Positions 25,467 to 33,769 of a stretch of DNA of 64,000 nt are shown here, in pieces. The notes beneath the pieces are model-generated. The model was not told the DNA's origin and did not search any database. It saw nothing but the letters and a program-made list of their open reading frames with translations. Origin of the DNA: Gemmatimonadota bacterium. GTDB lineage: Bacteria; JAAXHH01. Made by a program: the position numbers and the translations under genes. The stretch spans positions 1,412,216 through 1,476,215 of the forward strand of contig VXMB01000009.1 of assembly GCA_009841265.1 (NCBI GenBank), in the 5' to 3' direction. Within the stretch, counting starts at the first letter, position 1. Each line of letters starts with the position of its first letter.

Positions 25467-26453
25467 TTACCGGATCGCGATCGGTCGGGCCGGCGATCCC
25501 GTCGCCCCCTTGAAGCGTATGGGCGTGTGAATGAAGAGGAACTCGTAGACACCGTCCCCTGAAAGTTCGTCAAAGTTCATGTTCTCGAGGTTCCAGACGC
25601 CGTTCCGGGTGATGAGTTCCTGGTGCACGGGAAAGGCCTTGCCGATATCCGGATTGGGCACGACTTCGGTGGTCCACTGGTCCGAACCGATCATGGAAGC
25701 CTGCTTTTCCACCACCCAGCGGGCGACGGCCATTCCAATGCCCGGCGGACTGGCGTTGTACGTTCCGGGGTCGTTCCAGTGGCGGGCCCATCCGTATCGG
25801 AAGAAGTAGGCGTCGCCCGGCTCGAGACTGTCCATCGCGATACCCTGACGCTCCAGCGCGCCTTCCACGTCCTCCACGGTGACCTCGTAGCCGTGATCGA
25901 GGGATTCCACGCCCTTGTAGGCGGCCACATCGACCAGGATGCCGCGGGTGATGAAGGGTCCCACGTGCTCGACGCCCAGCTTCACGAGGCCGTAAGGTCC
26001 CTTGATTTCCTCATTGGTGTATCCGTTGTAGAAAACGTCCTTCTCCGTTCCGTCCGCCATGGTCATCCGCTCACCGATATGGCCCGGTCCGTCGAACTGC
26101 GTGCCGACCTGACCGATTTCGGCCACCAGGAACTCGTCGTAATAGATCAGGTTGTTCGTCCCCATGGGCTCGCCCGTGGGAGAACCGGGCAGCACCAGGG
26201 AATAAGTTCGCTGGCCGAAGAGGGGCATGTCGGCGCTGTAAACCTGGCCGATTTCGTAGATCTGTCCCGTCTTGACCAGGGTCAGGGCCTTCAGCACCTT
26301 CTCCGGCGTGATCCAGTTGGAACCGCCCGACTGGTCGTCCTTGCCCCAGATGGGATGAGGCCACCACGGGCCTTCTTCCCGCGTCTGGGCGGCAGCCGGA
26401 AGAACGTAAAGAATGGTAAGCACCATAACGAGGGTAAACCTGGCGTATATCAT
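25467..26453 (-). CDS. Exported cyclase-family (kynurenine formamidase-like) hydrolase
   Basis: A 328-residue protein with a signal peptide ending near AAAQT and a cyclase-family fold (PF04199), related to arylformamidases. The family metal motif HxGTHxDxPxH reads QVGTQFDGPGH here, so two of the three usual histidines are glutamines. GTQFDG variants recur in one large branch of the family, so activity may be retained with a changed metal site. AAGGAGG gives a strong ribosome-binding site. It likely hydrolyses an amide or ester in the periplasm. Confidence 0.8.
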   Translation of the reverse strand: MIYARFTLVMVLTILYVLPAAAQTREEGPWWPHPIWGKDDQSGGSNWITPEKVLKALTLVKTGQIYEIGQVYSADMPLFGQRTYSLVLPGSPTGEPMGTNNLIYYDEFLVAEIGQVGTQFDGPGHIGERMTMADGTEKDVFYNGYTNEEIKGPYGLVKLGVEHVGPFITRGILVDVAAYKGVESLDHGYEVTVEDVEGALERQGIAMDSLEPGDAYFFRYGWARHWNDPGTYNASPPGIGMAVARWVVEKQASMIGSDQWTTEVVPNPDIGKAFPVHQELITRNGVWNLENMNFDELSGDGVYEFLFIHTPIRFKGATGSPARPIAIR

Positions 26454-26544
26454 TTTATGTCCTCCTTAATGGGAGCGTTGATGTGTGTTTCGTCGTTGGG
26501 CATGCCGTCCTGACGGGCTCACGTTTCCGCGGGGCCGTGCGGAG

Positions 26545-27348
26545 CTAGTCGTAATTGCTCGGTTCATGCTCACCCAACAGCCGGCGCTGGCGGTCCGAGG
26601 CGCGGGAGAGTATATCCGGGTCGAACTGGAATCGGTTCAGGTAGGGCGGAAACTTCTGCGTGATCATGCGCTGTGCGTAGTGGACCTGGAGCAGGTAGCG
26701 CACCCGGTCGCTCGTGTTCGCCGTCCCCCGGTGCCAGACTTCGCAGCGGAACAGGACGGCGTCACCGGCCGAGCAGAGGATGCTCCGAGGTTGGACTCCG
26801 CGCCAGGTGGATTCGCCATTGGACGGGCGGCGGCCCGCACGGTGGCTGCCGGGAATGAACTGCGTGGGGCCAAGTTCCTCGTAGATATCGTCGAGATAGA
26901 AGTGGGCCGTGGAGATGTACACCGGCACATGGACACGGGGATCGTCCATGACGTCCTCCGGCAGCTCCAGCGGCTGCCAGTCCACGTGGATGCCCTGGTC
27001 CGGCCGGCCCGGGCCTGTCATCCACGCCGTCATGCCGATAACGTGACAGTCCGGTCCATGGGCGGCTTCGACCACGTCTATGACCTCCGGGCGGTCCAGA
27101 CAGGACAGAAACACAGGGTCCCGGTTAAACACGTTGTTGATGGACTTGTTGAGAAAACCGTGGGAATCTGGGTTCGCGTGCCGGTCGAACTCTTCGGGCC
27201 GCGCTTCCATCCGGTCCATGGCATCGCGCAGTTCGACAACTTCATCATCTGCAAGCGCACTTGAAAAATAGACATAGCCGTCCTGTTCCAGGGCTTCAAC
27301 CCGCTGTTCCAGCGTCTCCCTCGCGACCAGTTTCAGTCCTTCCGGCAC
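26545..27348 (-). CDS. Phytanoyl-CoA dioxygenase (PhyH) family protein
   Basis: A 267-residue iron and 2-oxoglutarate oxygenase. His and Asp in GIHVDWQP and His in EVWHRGTAN form the triad, with Arg in SDRVRYL for the cosubstrate. It starts at GTG, with AGGAG seven bases upstream and no better ATG. It shares little sequence with the PhyH protein at 7.2 kb, so the two probably have different substrates. The neighbours are a nuclease-like domain protein upstream and the cyclase-family gene downstream. Confidence 0.88.
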   Translation of the reverse strand: MPEGLKLVARETLEQRVEALEQDGYVYFSSALADDEVVELRDAMDRMEARPEEFDRHANPDSHGFLNKSINNVFNRDPVFLSCLDRPEVIDVVEAAHGPDCHVIGMTAWMTGPGRPDQGIHVDWQPLELPEDVMDDPRVHVPVYISTAHFYLDDIYEELGPTQFIPGSHRAGRRPSNGESTWRGVQPRSILCSAGDAVLFRCEVWHRGTANTSDRVRYLLQVHYAQRMITQKFPPYLNRFQFDPDILSRASDRQRRLLGEHEPSNYD

Positions 27349-27359
27349 GTTCGAACTCC

Positions 27360-27818
27360 TCAGGCTTCTCCGGCACGCTCGAATTCAGGCAGCTCCGGCA
27401 GAAAGGCATACCCCCCGCCGGTCTTATGCTCGCAGCAGAAGTGCGACTTGCCGTTGGTGGCCACCAGGAACCGGGCGTTGATGACCGAATTGTACCGGGC
27501 CAGCTGCTCGAACACCGCTTCGGTCACCCGGACGTCCGGCGCCTTGCATTCGCCCATGAGCACCGGCTGTCCCTTCAGGTCGTGCATGATCACGTCGGCG
27601 CGTACGGCCGTTCCGGCGTACTGAAATCCCTTTTCCACGGCGGCAAAGCCCGCGGGAAAGCCCCGGTCCTCCACCAGGTACCTCACCAGGTGCTGCCGGA
27701 CCCACTCCTCGGGCGTCAGCCGGACGAACCTGCGCCGGATCGGGTCGAAAATGATCCTGCGGCCCGCTTCATCCGAATCGATTTCGAATCCGTATTCCGG
27801 GAAATTGAGCCGTTCCAT
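27360..27818 (-). CDS. Orphan HsdR N-terminal-like nuclease domain protein
   Basis: A 152-residue protein resembling the stand-alone type I restriction HsdR N-terminal domain. It has the PD-(D/E)xK pattern: Asp in RADVIMHD, then Glu and Lys in LMGECKAP. No methylase, specificity or helicase gene is nearby, so it is not part of a normal type I system. Such solo domains are common in Bacteroidetes-like genomes and their role is unknown. It begins 20 bp after the Gfo/Idh stop and ends 11 bp before the PhyH GTG. The start is the first plausible ATG. Confidence 0.75.
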   Translation of the reverse strand: MERLNFPEYGFEIDSDEAGRRIIFDPIRRRFVRLTPEEWVRQHLVRYLVEDRGFPAGFAAVEKGFQYAGTAVRADVIMHDLKGQPVLMGECKAPDVRVTEAVFEQLARYNSVINARFLVATNGKSHFCCEHKTGGGYAFLPELPEFERAGEA

Positions 27819-27837
27819 GATGTAAGCGGTCTGGCGG

Positions 27838-28791
27838 CTAGTCGGGGCACTGTCCCGTTTCGATCCAGTCCACGAGCCGGATGGTATGTATGACGTCCCG
27901 AAGATCGCTGACGGGGATGGTCCGGTTGCGTACGGATTCCACGAAATGCTCGTGCATGGCGAGCGCACCCTCGTAACGGGGTACATCTTCCGGGTCGTCG
28001 CCGTTGATCTCCCAGCCCTGCAGTACGGTCTGCCGATCGTCCTCCCGGATGTCGATTTCCTCGGGCAGCTTCATGTAGCAGCCGATGCCCACGCCGTGCA
28101 GTTCCGCACTCAACACACGGCCGCCGGAGGCCCGGTTTCCGAAGACGACGCCCGTGGCCCCGCTGGCAAAACGGACGAGCGCCGTGTAGTGGTTCCAGTC
28201 GACCGAATCGAACTTGTCACGGTAACGGGTGACCTCGACGGGTTCGCTGCCCACCATGTACCGCAGCAGGTCCACCACGTGGGTCACGTCGTTCCACAGC
28301 GTCGTCGTGTACTCCGGCCTGTCGAGCAGCATTTTCTTGTTGAAGGTCGTCACGGCATGGGAGACCGGTCCCCTCGCGCGTATGCGGCGCATGGCCTCGC
28401 GGACCACCGTGGTGTACCGTCGTTGATAGCCCACCATGGCGTACACGTCCCGCTCCACGGCGGCGTCCAGCAGCTGCCGCGTTTCAGCGCTGTTCTTCCC
28501 GGGAGGTTTCTCGATGAAGATGTGCTTGCCTGCGCGCAAGCAGTCCATGGCGGGTTGGAACAGCCACTTCTCGTGCATCACGCAGTAGACCACGTCCAGC
28601 TCCACTTCTGCAAGCATGGCGCGGTGGTCCGTATAGACATGAGGAAAGTCGTAGCGTTCGGTGACCTGCGCCAGGCGCGTCTCGTCCAGTTCGCACACGG
28701 CGGTCATCTCGACGTCCGTCAACCGGGTGACCGCCGGATAGTGCGCGCTCTGGGAACGGCCCCCGGCGCCGATAAAGCCTGCGCGCAGCAT
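27838..28791 (-). CDS. Gfo/Idh/MocA family oxidoreductase
   Basis: A 317-residue NAD(P)-dependent dehydrogenase with GFIGAGGRSQSAH at the N-terminus and the classical HIFIEKPPG strand carrying the EKP motif. NDVTHVVDLLR is the substrate-domain helix with a conserved aspartate and histidine. GGGAGG precedes the ATG. It follows the choline-sulfatase-like gene by 52 bp in the same direction, so it may oxidise the desulfated product; that link is inference. Confidence 0.9.
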   Translation of the reverse strand: MLRAGFIGAGGRSQSAHYPAVTRLTDVEMTAVCELDETRLAQVTERYDFPHVYTDHRAMLAEVELDVVYCVMHEKWLFQPAMDCLRAGKHIFIEKPPGKNSAETRQLLDAAVERDVYAMVGYQRRYTTVVREAMRRIRARGPVSHAVTTFNKKMLLDRPEYTTTLWNDVTHVVDLLRYMVGSEPVEVTRYRDKFDSVDWNHYTALVRFASGATGVVFGNRASGGRVLSAELHGVGIGCYMKLPEEIDIREDDRQTVLQGWEINGDDPEDVPRYEGALAMHEHFVESVRNRTIPVSDLRDVIHTIRLVDWIETGQCPD

Positions 28792-28843
28792 GGACTGCCT
28801 CCCTGGGGATCGCCCGCCCGTTAAGTTGGGCTGGTTACGGGTT

Positions 28844-30361
28844 TCACGGTTGTCCGGACGGCGGCACGTACTGGTTCAAGGCGCCGCGCCGGTGATCGAA
28901 TTCCGGATCGTGGCTCCACGTCCGTCCGTGACGCGCCATGGTGTCCCGGATGAGACGCCGCCGGTACAGGCTGGACAGGTTGGCATCCGCGATGGTATCC
29001 GGATCGAAGCGTTCGAGGATCCGGTCGCGTAACCGGGATTCCACATGGCGGTGCGCGTCATCGCCGGAGAGATCATGCCATTCGCCCGGATCGTCTTCCA
29101 GGTCAAAAAGGCGTGGCGCGTACCCATGGATGTAATGGTACTTGTACCGTCCCTGCCGCGCCATGATGCAGGGCATGCCCACGGCCTCGTGGGCCTGGGC
29201 AAAAACCACGCGGTCCGTTTCGTCCACGGAGGACGAGACCAGGCTTTCACCGTCGTGGGGAAGCCGGTCCTCGACGCCCGCGAGGTCGCAGAAGGTCGGC
29301 AGCAGATCGATCAGGGACAGGGGATCGGCGCAGGTCGTCCCTGCCCGCCAGCCGTCCGGGTAGCGAACGATGAGGGGCACCCGGCAGGACCACTCGTAGA
29401 AACACCGCTTCTGCACCATGCCGCGTTCGCACAACATGTCGCCGTGATCGCTGGCGAATACCACCACCGTGTTTTCCGCGAGGCCGGTCTCGTCCAGGGT
29501 ATCCAGCAGGCCGCCGACCTTGTCGTCCATGTAACTCACCAGCGCGTAGTAGGCGCGGCGAAGCCGGTAGAGGCCCTCTTCGTCCCGCAGGTCGTAACGG
29601 CCGGTACCGTGATAGGCGTTCAGGTTCCGGTCCATCATGGAATGGCGTTCATCCAGGTCGGCCGGAAACCCGGGCAGCTCGATGTCCGAACCTTCGTACC
29701 GCGCCCAGTAGGACTCGGGCGGCCAAAATGGTTCGTGGGGATGGTGATAGGACGCGCATAGCAGGAACGGTTCTCCTCCCCCGCCCGGCTTCCTGGACCG
29801 CAGGTACTCGACCGCGCGGAAATGCGTTTCCTCGTCGTAGCTGAGGGCGTTGTGCCAGACGCCTATGCGCACGCCGTCGCCCGTGTAACCCGCCGCGTTG
29901 TAGGACGGACGGTTGGCCATCACGCGCTCGCAGTCCTCGCCCCCGGTCTCCTTCAGGTGGATCCACTCCGGCTTGACCCAGTCGAAATCGGAGGAATAGA
30001 TGTCGGTCGTCAGCCGCATCCTGAATCCGTGCAGCTGGTCCGGACCGATGAAGTGCATCTTGCCGGACAGCACGGTATCGTAACCCGCGCGGGCCAGGTA
30101 GTGGGCAAAGGTCGGCTGGTCCGCGGCCAGCAATGCGCCGTTGTCCCATGCGCAGATTTCCGATGCGTGCCTTCCCGTCATCAGGCAGGCCCGGCCGGGC
30201 GCACAGAGGGGAAAAGGAGTGTAGGCGGCGTCGTAACGCACGCCGGATTCCACCATGCGGTCCAGGTTGGGGGTCCGTACGACGGGATGACCATAGGCTC
30301 CGGTCAAAGCGGCGACCATCTGGTCGGACAGGATAAGGAGGATGTTGGGCTGGTCGGCCAT
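28844..30361 (-). CDS. Choline-sulfatase-like sulfatase
   Basis: A 505-residue type I sulfatase. The formylglycine motif is CAPGR with Cys53 and Arg57, metal residues lie in LLILSDQ and FASDHGDM, and GKMHFIGP supplies the active-site lysine. The C-terminal tail with YRRRLIRDTM resembles the extra segment of choline sulfatases, which release choline from choline-O-sulfate. No signal peptide is present, which fits a cytoplasmic choline sulfatase. It needs a formylglycine-generating enzyme from elsewhere. The other sulfatase at 13.5 kb is only distantly related. Confidence 0.85.
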   Translation of the reverse strand: MADQPNILLILSDQMVAALTGAYGHPVVRTPNLDRMVESGVRYDAAYTPFPLCAPGRACLMTGRHASEICAWDNGALLAADQPTFAHYLARAGYDTVLSGKMHFIGPDQLHGFRMRLTTDIYSSDFDWVKPEWIHLKETGGEDCERVMANRPSYNAAGYTGDGVRIGVWHNALSYDEETHFRAVEYLRSRKPGGGGEPFLLCASYHHPHEPFWPPESYWARYEGSDIELPGFPADLDERHSMMDRNLNAYHGTGRYDLRDEEGLYRLRRAYYALVSYMDDKVGGLLDTLDETGLAENTVVVFASDHGDMLCERGMVQKRCFYEWSCRVPLIVRYPDGWRAGTTCADPLSLIDLLPTFCDLAGVEDRLPHDGESLVSSSVDETDRVVFAQAHEAVGMPCIMARQGRYKYHYIHGYAPRLFDLEDDPGEWHDLSGDDAHRHVESRLRDRILERFDPDTIADANLSSLYRRRLIRDTMARHGRTWSHDPEFDHRRGALNQYVPPSGQP

Positions 30362-30412
30362 GTTACTCCAGGCGGCCTGGGGAAATAGTCCGGCGGGCCC
30401 ATTTACGGACGC

Positions 30413-31264
30413 CTACCGCTGCCGGCGGCCCCCGCGCCGTGCGGGTGGACCGGCCTCGAACTGGACGTTCCGGGTCATCGCGGCGAGCGGAATCGCGGAC
30501 ATCAACGCGGCGCAAGCGCCGATCGGACCGCCGACCATCAGGTACAGGCCGAAATCACGCAGGGGACCGTCCGTGAAGACGGCCAGCGGGGCGGCGATCA
30601 ACAGCACGGCCAGGCCAGCCAGCGCCAGAAAGGGCATGGCCTGCACCATACCGGTACGCACGGAATGGCTGACCGGTTCCCGACGAGCGGATTCAATCCG
30701 GCTTCTGACCAGGCTGTAACCGAGAAAGGACATTACCACCGCCAGCGTTCCCACGGCCGTAAGCGCCAGTATGCCCGGTACCGTAATCCGATCTGCCAGG
30801 CCAAGGGTTATCCCCGCCGTGACGAACATGGTGTAAAGTGCGCAACCCATGGCCGTCACGGCGAATCGGGCGCCTATGCGGAGCGAAAGGTAGAGGGTGA
30901 TGATGATGATGCCGATCATGACCCCGTTCCATTCCGCCAGCCAGCCGATCGAAAGGGCAAAGGGGAGCAGCATCCGCACGATACTTCCGGCCGCCAGTAC
31001 GCCGAGGGTCAGCGCGATGCATTTGCCCGGCCGGTCGTCGATCCGGGCGCCGACGATGACCAGTACGATCAGCATGGTTACGAACAGGCCGAAGAGCATG
31101 TCGCCGGACAATAACAGCGCTACCAGGCCATCGTCGACGGCGTGTTCCGTCTTCATCGCCGTTGCGGCAATCCCCGCCGCGGCCAGTATGGCGGCGAAGG
31201 CATATACGACACCCGGTCGGTCGATCAGATTACCATACAGTTCGGTGAGTCCGTTTCCCATCAT
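30413..31264 (-). CDS. Degenerate SecF-like membrane protein
   Basis: A 283-residue protein with about eight hydrophobic segments. From about residue 125 on it aligns with the TM4-TM6 core of SecF: ALYTMFVTAGITLG, FLGYSLV and the final MVGGPIGACAALMSAIPLA are in the right order. However, the SecF signature GYSxNDTVVVFDRIRE reads GYSLVRSRIESARRE, so the functional Asp is lost, and the large periplasmic head is reduced to a few residues. The ATG overlaps the SecD-like stop (ATGA) and has AGGAAG upstream. A true secDF is expected elsewhere in the genome; this copy probably has another role. Confidence 0.7.
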   Translation of the reverse strand: MMGNGLTELYGNLIDRPGVVYAFAAILAAAGIAATAMKTEHAVDDGLVALLLSGDMLFGLFVTMLIVLVIVGARIDDRPGKCIALTLGVLAAGSIVRMLLPFALSIGWLAEWNGVMIGIIIITLYLSLRIGARFAVTAMGCALYTMFVTAGITLGLADRITVPGILALTAVGTLAVVMSFLGYSLVRSRIESARREPVSHSVRTGMVQAMPFLALAGLAVLLIAAPLAVFTDGPLRDFGLYLMVGGPIGACAALMSAIPLAAMTRNVQFEAGPPARRGGRRQR

Positions 31265-32946
31265 ACACTCAACTTCCTGATCTGCCAGTCCGCCACCAGG
31301 GAGGACAGCAGCATGTTCGTCCAGCACATACAGGTGAGCAGGCTGCCGGCCGCACCGGAAAACAGCACAAGGCCGAAATTGACGACGGCGTCGGTGCCGA
31401 CTACGACCAGGCTCACCGATACGAGCAGCAGCATGACATGGGTCCAGACCAGGACCGGCCTGATCTTCTCGAGCGAGCCCATGACGTCCTGGCGGACCGA
31501 AGATTCCGTTCCGGATTCCGCCCGAAGGTATTCGAAGATCCAGAGATGCACGGATGCGAAGACGAGGACCGCTCCGAGCAAACCCACCGCGCCGGCGAGC
31601 GTGAAATACGGCGCAATCCCGGCGATGTTCCACAGCCTCAGCACCGCTCCGGTCATGATCAGGTAGTGCAGCATCCCCGTGACGAAAAGCAGGCCGGCCG
31701 CCCGGTACCGGATAACGAACAATGCGCAAAGCAGTCCGAGACCGATCGCGCCGGCGCCGGCCGCGCTTTCCGCGGCCGCTTCACCGAGCGGCGAGGGCGC
31801 ATCCTCTGCCTGATCCAGGAGCGCCAAGTCCAGCGGCGGCGACTCGGATTCCAGGATGACCGCCAGGGCGCGGGCCTCTTCCAGCGAGTCTCCGCCGGGT
31901 ACTTCTATACGTCCGTCGGGTATTCTGCCCTGTATATTCAACGTTACGTACACCTGGCCGTTCATCTTGATGGCCACGCGGTTGCCCGCGTTGGCGCTGG
32001 ACAGGTTGGCCAGACTCTCCCTGCCCTCGTCCTGCAGGAACAGGCGTACCGCGTATGCGCCCCGGTTCGCCGTTACAGAAGCGTCGCTGACCACGGCCGA
32101 CGCCACCGGCTGCACGTTGAGGTCGACATCCTGGTTGATGAAGTAGAGCGGATGGAACAGCCTGCCTCCGCGTTCCACCGGTACGGAAGCCCATGAGAAG
32201 GCGCCGGCGGGCGGATTGGCCAGGTTGAAGGCCCGAATGCCGGCCTGTACCGTTGAATCGGCCAGTATGGCCTTTACGGCATCCAGGTTGTCTTCCCGGA
32301 CCGCGATGTCCCCGATCTCTTCCTCCGCCGTAATGCTTGCAAGCAGCGCGCTGAATTCCCCTGGTCCGGCCGATGCCGATCCCCCGGATCCGGCCGATTC
32401 CGGTCCTACTGGTATCGCCGATTCCTGGCCGCCATTTCCGGCGGACGCGGTCGCGGCTGTGAGGGCCGAGGCCCGCTCACGAAGCGCATCGTCAATGCGT
32501 TGCCGCAACGACTGCACTTCCGCGCCGTCCTTGAACAAATGCAGTGTGATCTCGCCCGATTCCCGGATAATCCTGCTTACGAGACCGGTGTCCGCACTCT
32601 GGGGAACGACGATTTCGAACGTGTCGTTCTCCCGCGCGGTAATGACGGGTTCGGTGATCCCGAAGGCGTTCAGGCGCCTCCGCCAGTTCTCGACCAGGCC
32701 TTCCACCGCCCGGGCCCTGCCCCGTTCCGTGAACCGGGACAGGTCCATGCTTACGGCGAGACGGTAACCGCCGGCCAGATCGAAGCCCGGTACCGTGGAT
32801 TGGCTGTAAAGCGCTTTCCTTTCTTCGGGCGCAAGCGCTTCGATGGACTCGGGAGACGAAAACCACAGCCTGATGGTCGGAGAGACCAGGACCGCGCCTA
32901 GCAGGGTGACGGCGAGAAACACCAGGAATGAAATGCGCTTGTGAAT
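31261..32946 (-). CDS. Degenerate SecD-like protein, probable ATT start
   Basis: A 561-residue protein with an N-terminal transmembrane helix, FDLAGGYRL in place of the SecD DLxGG motif, a periplasmic P1-like region (including ALAVILESESPPLDL, typical of SecD), and six C-terminal helices. The Asp of the SecD TM4 motif VDANVLINERIKEE is absent; the matching stretch is FASVHLWIFEYLRAE. An Ala/Gly/Ser-rich insert occupies about residues 165-205. I start at ATT because AGGAA lies seven bases before it and it gives MHKRISFLVFLAV; the only nearby canonical codon is a GTG eight codons later with no ribosome-binding site. Coupled to the SecF-like gene. Confidence 0.7.
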   Translation of the reverse strand: MHKRISFLVFLAVTLLGAVLVSPTIRLWFSSPESIEALAPEERKALYSQSTVPGFDLAGGYRLAVSMDLSRFTERGRARAVEGLVENWRRRLNAFGITEPVITARENDTFEIVVPQSADTGLVSRIIRESGEITLHLFKDGAEVQSLRQRIDDALRERASALTAATASAGNGGQESAIPVGPESAGSGGSASAGPGEFSALLASITAEEEIGDIAVREDNLDAVKAILADSTVQAGIRAFNLANPPAGAFSWASVPVERGGRLFHPLYFINQDVDLNVQPVASAVVSDASVTANRGAYAVRLFLQDEGRESLANLSSANAGNRVAIKMNGQVYVTLNIQGRIPDGRIEVPGGDSLEEARALAVILESESPPLDLALLDQAEDAPSPLGEAAAESAAGAGAIGLGLLCALFVIRYRAAGLLFVTGMLHYLIMTGAVLRLWNIAGIAPYFTLAGAVGLLGAVLVFASVHLWIFEYLRAESGTESSVRQDVMGSLEKIRPVLVWTHVMLLLVSVSLVVVGTDAVVNFGLVLFSGAAGSLLTCMCWTNMLLSSLVADWQIRKLSV

Positions 32947-32995
32947 GGTACTGTTCCTTTCGGGACCGCTTCCGAGTGCGGCGCGGTTGGTCGCG

Positions 32996-33754
32996 TTACC
33001 AGTCTGCCTGGGACCTCGGAGCGTGGCGGATGATGCCGACCAGGTCGCGGACGGCTTGCTCGAACCCGATGGTCATCGCCCGCACGGCCACGGCGTAGCC
33101 CACCACCATTTCCTCCACCTCTGCGATACCCGCCAGATCCGCCGCCGTCCGGTAATCGACGCCCCGTCCCAGGGAAACGCCCATGTTCAACCGGGCCGCG
33201 GTCCTGGCCGTTCCGGCGATTTCCTGGAACATCCGGCCCTTCTCTTCGGGGTCGGCGGCCTGTACGAACCGGCTTGCGTCAAGGTGGACGTAGTCTGCCT
33301 TGAATTCGGCGCATTGCCGGACGTGCGAAGCGGTGGGCGTGATCAATATGCTCGTCAGGATCCCTTCTTCCTGCAGGGCCTTCAGCATGCGTTCCACCGG
33401 CCGTTCCAGGGAATCACCTTCGGGCCATGACGAATCGGACCAGTCGTTGTTCAGGCCGGTGTGCCCGTAGCCCTCGGGAACAAGAGTAACCATATCGGGC
33501 GAAATCGTCAAGATACTACGCAGGACATCCAGGTCCGGCGGCGCGATCAGGTTAAGGTGCGTGTGCACGAGCTGCCGGATGATGTCATATTCCCCGCCCA
33601 GGTAGAGCGAATCGTCGGCAGCCCACGAAATCGTTACGGCGTCCGCTCCGCTCACCTGGGACATCATGACCGCGGTCATGGGATCGGGTTCCCCCCGTTT
33701 CACGATATTCCGCAGGGCGGCGACCTGGTCTACGCATACACTCAGTTTTACCAT
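32996..33754 (-). CDS. PdxJ-like protein lacking catalytic residues
   Basis: A 252-residue TIM barrel that aligns along its whole length with pyridoxine 5'-phosphate synthase (VDQVAALRN for IDHIATLRN, PDP, GAD.VTI, NL, LVPE, VGYAVAVRA). The active-site residues of PdxJ are missing. HLREDRRH reads SWAADDSLY (first His to Ser43), NLEMA reads NLIAP (Glu to Ile70), GHGL reads GRGV (His to Arg197), and IGHAIIGRA reads VGYAVAVRA (His to Tyr220). Pyridoxine phosphate synthesis is therefore unlikely. GGAG precedes the ATG. It sits between two other degenerate family members. Confidence 0.75.
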   Translation of the reverse strand: MVKLSVCVDQVAALRNIVKRGEPDPMTAVMMSQVSGADAVTISWAADDSLYLGGEYDIIRQLVHTHLNLIAPPDLDVLRSILTISPDMVTLVPEGYGHTGLNNDWSDSSWPEGDSLERPVERMLKALQEEGILTSILITPTASHVRQCAEFKADYVHLDASRFVQAADPEEKGRMFQEIAGTARTAARLNMGVSLGRGVDYRTAADLAGIAEVEEMVVGYAVAVRAMTIGFEQAVRDLVGIIRHAPRSQADW

Positions 33755-33769
33755 GGGTAATCTCCGGTG

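Noticed and set aside
31265..31729. 155-codon extension of the SecF-like gene into the SecD-like gene
   Set aside because: The extension is an Arg-rich out-of-frame translation of secD-like coding sequence; the ATGA overlap start is far better.
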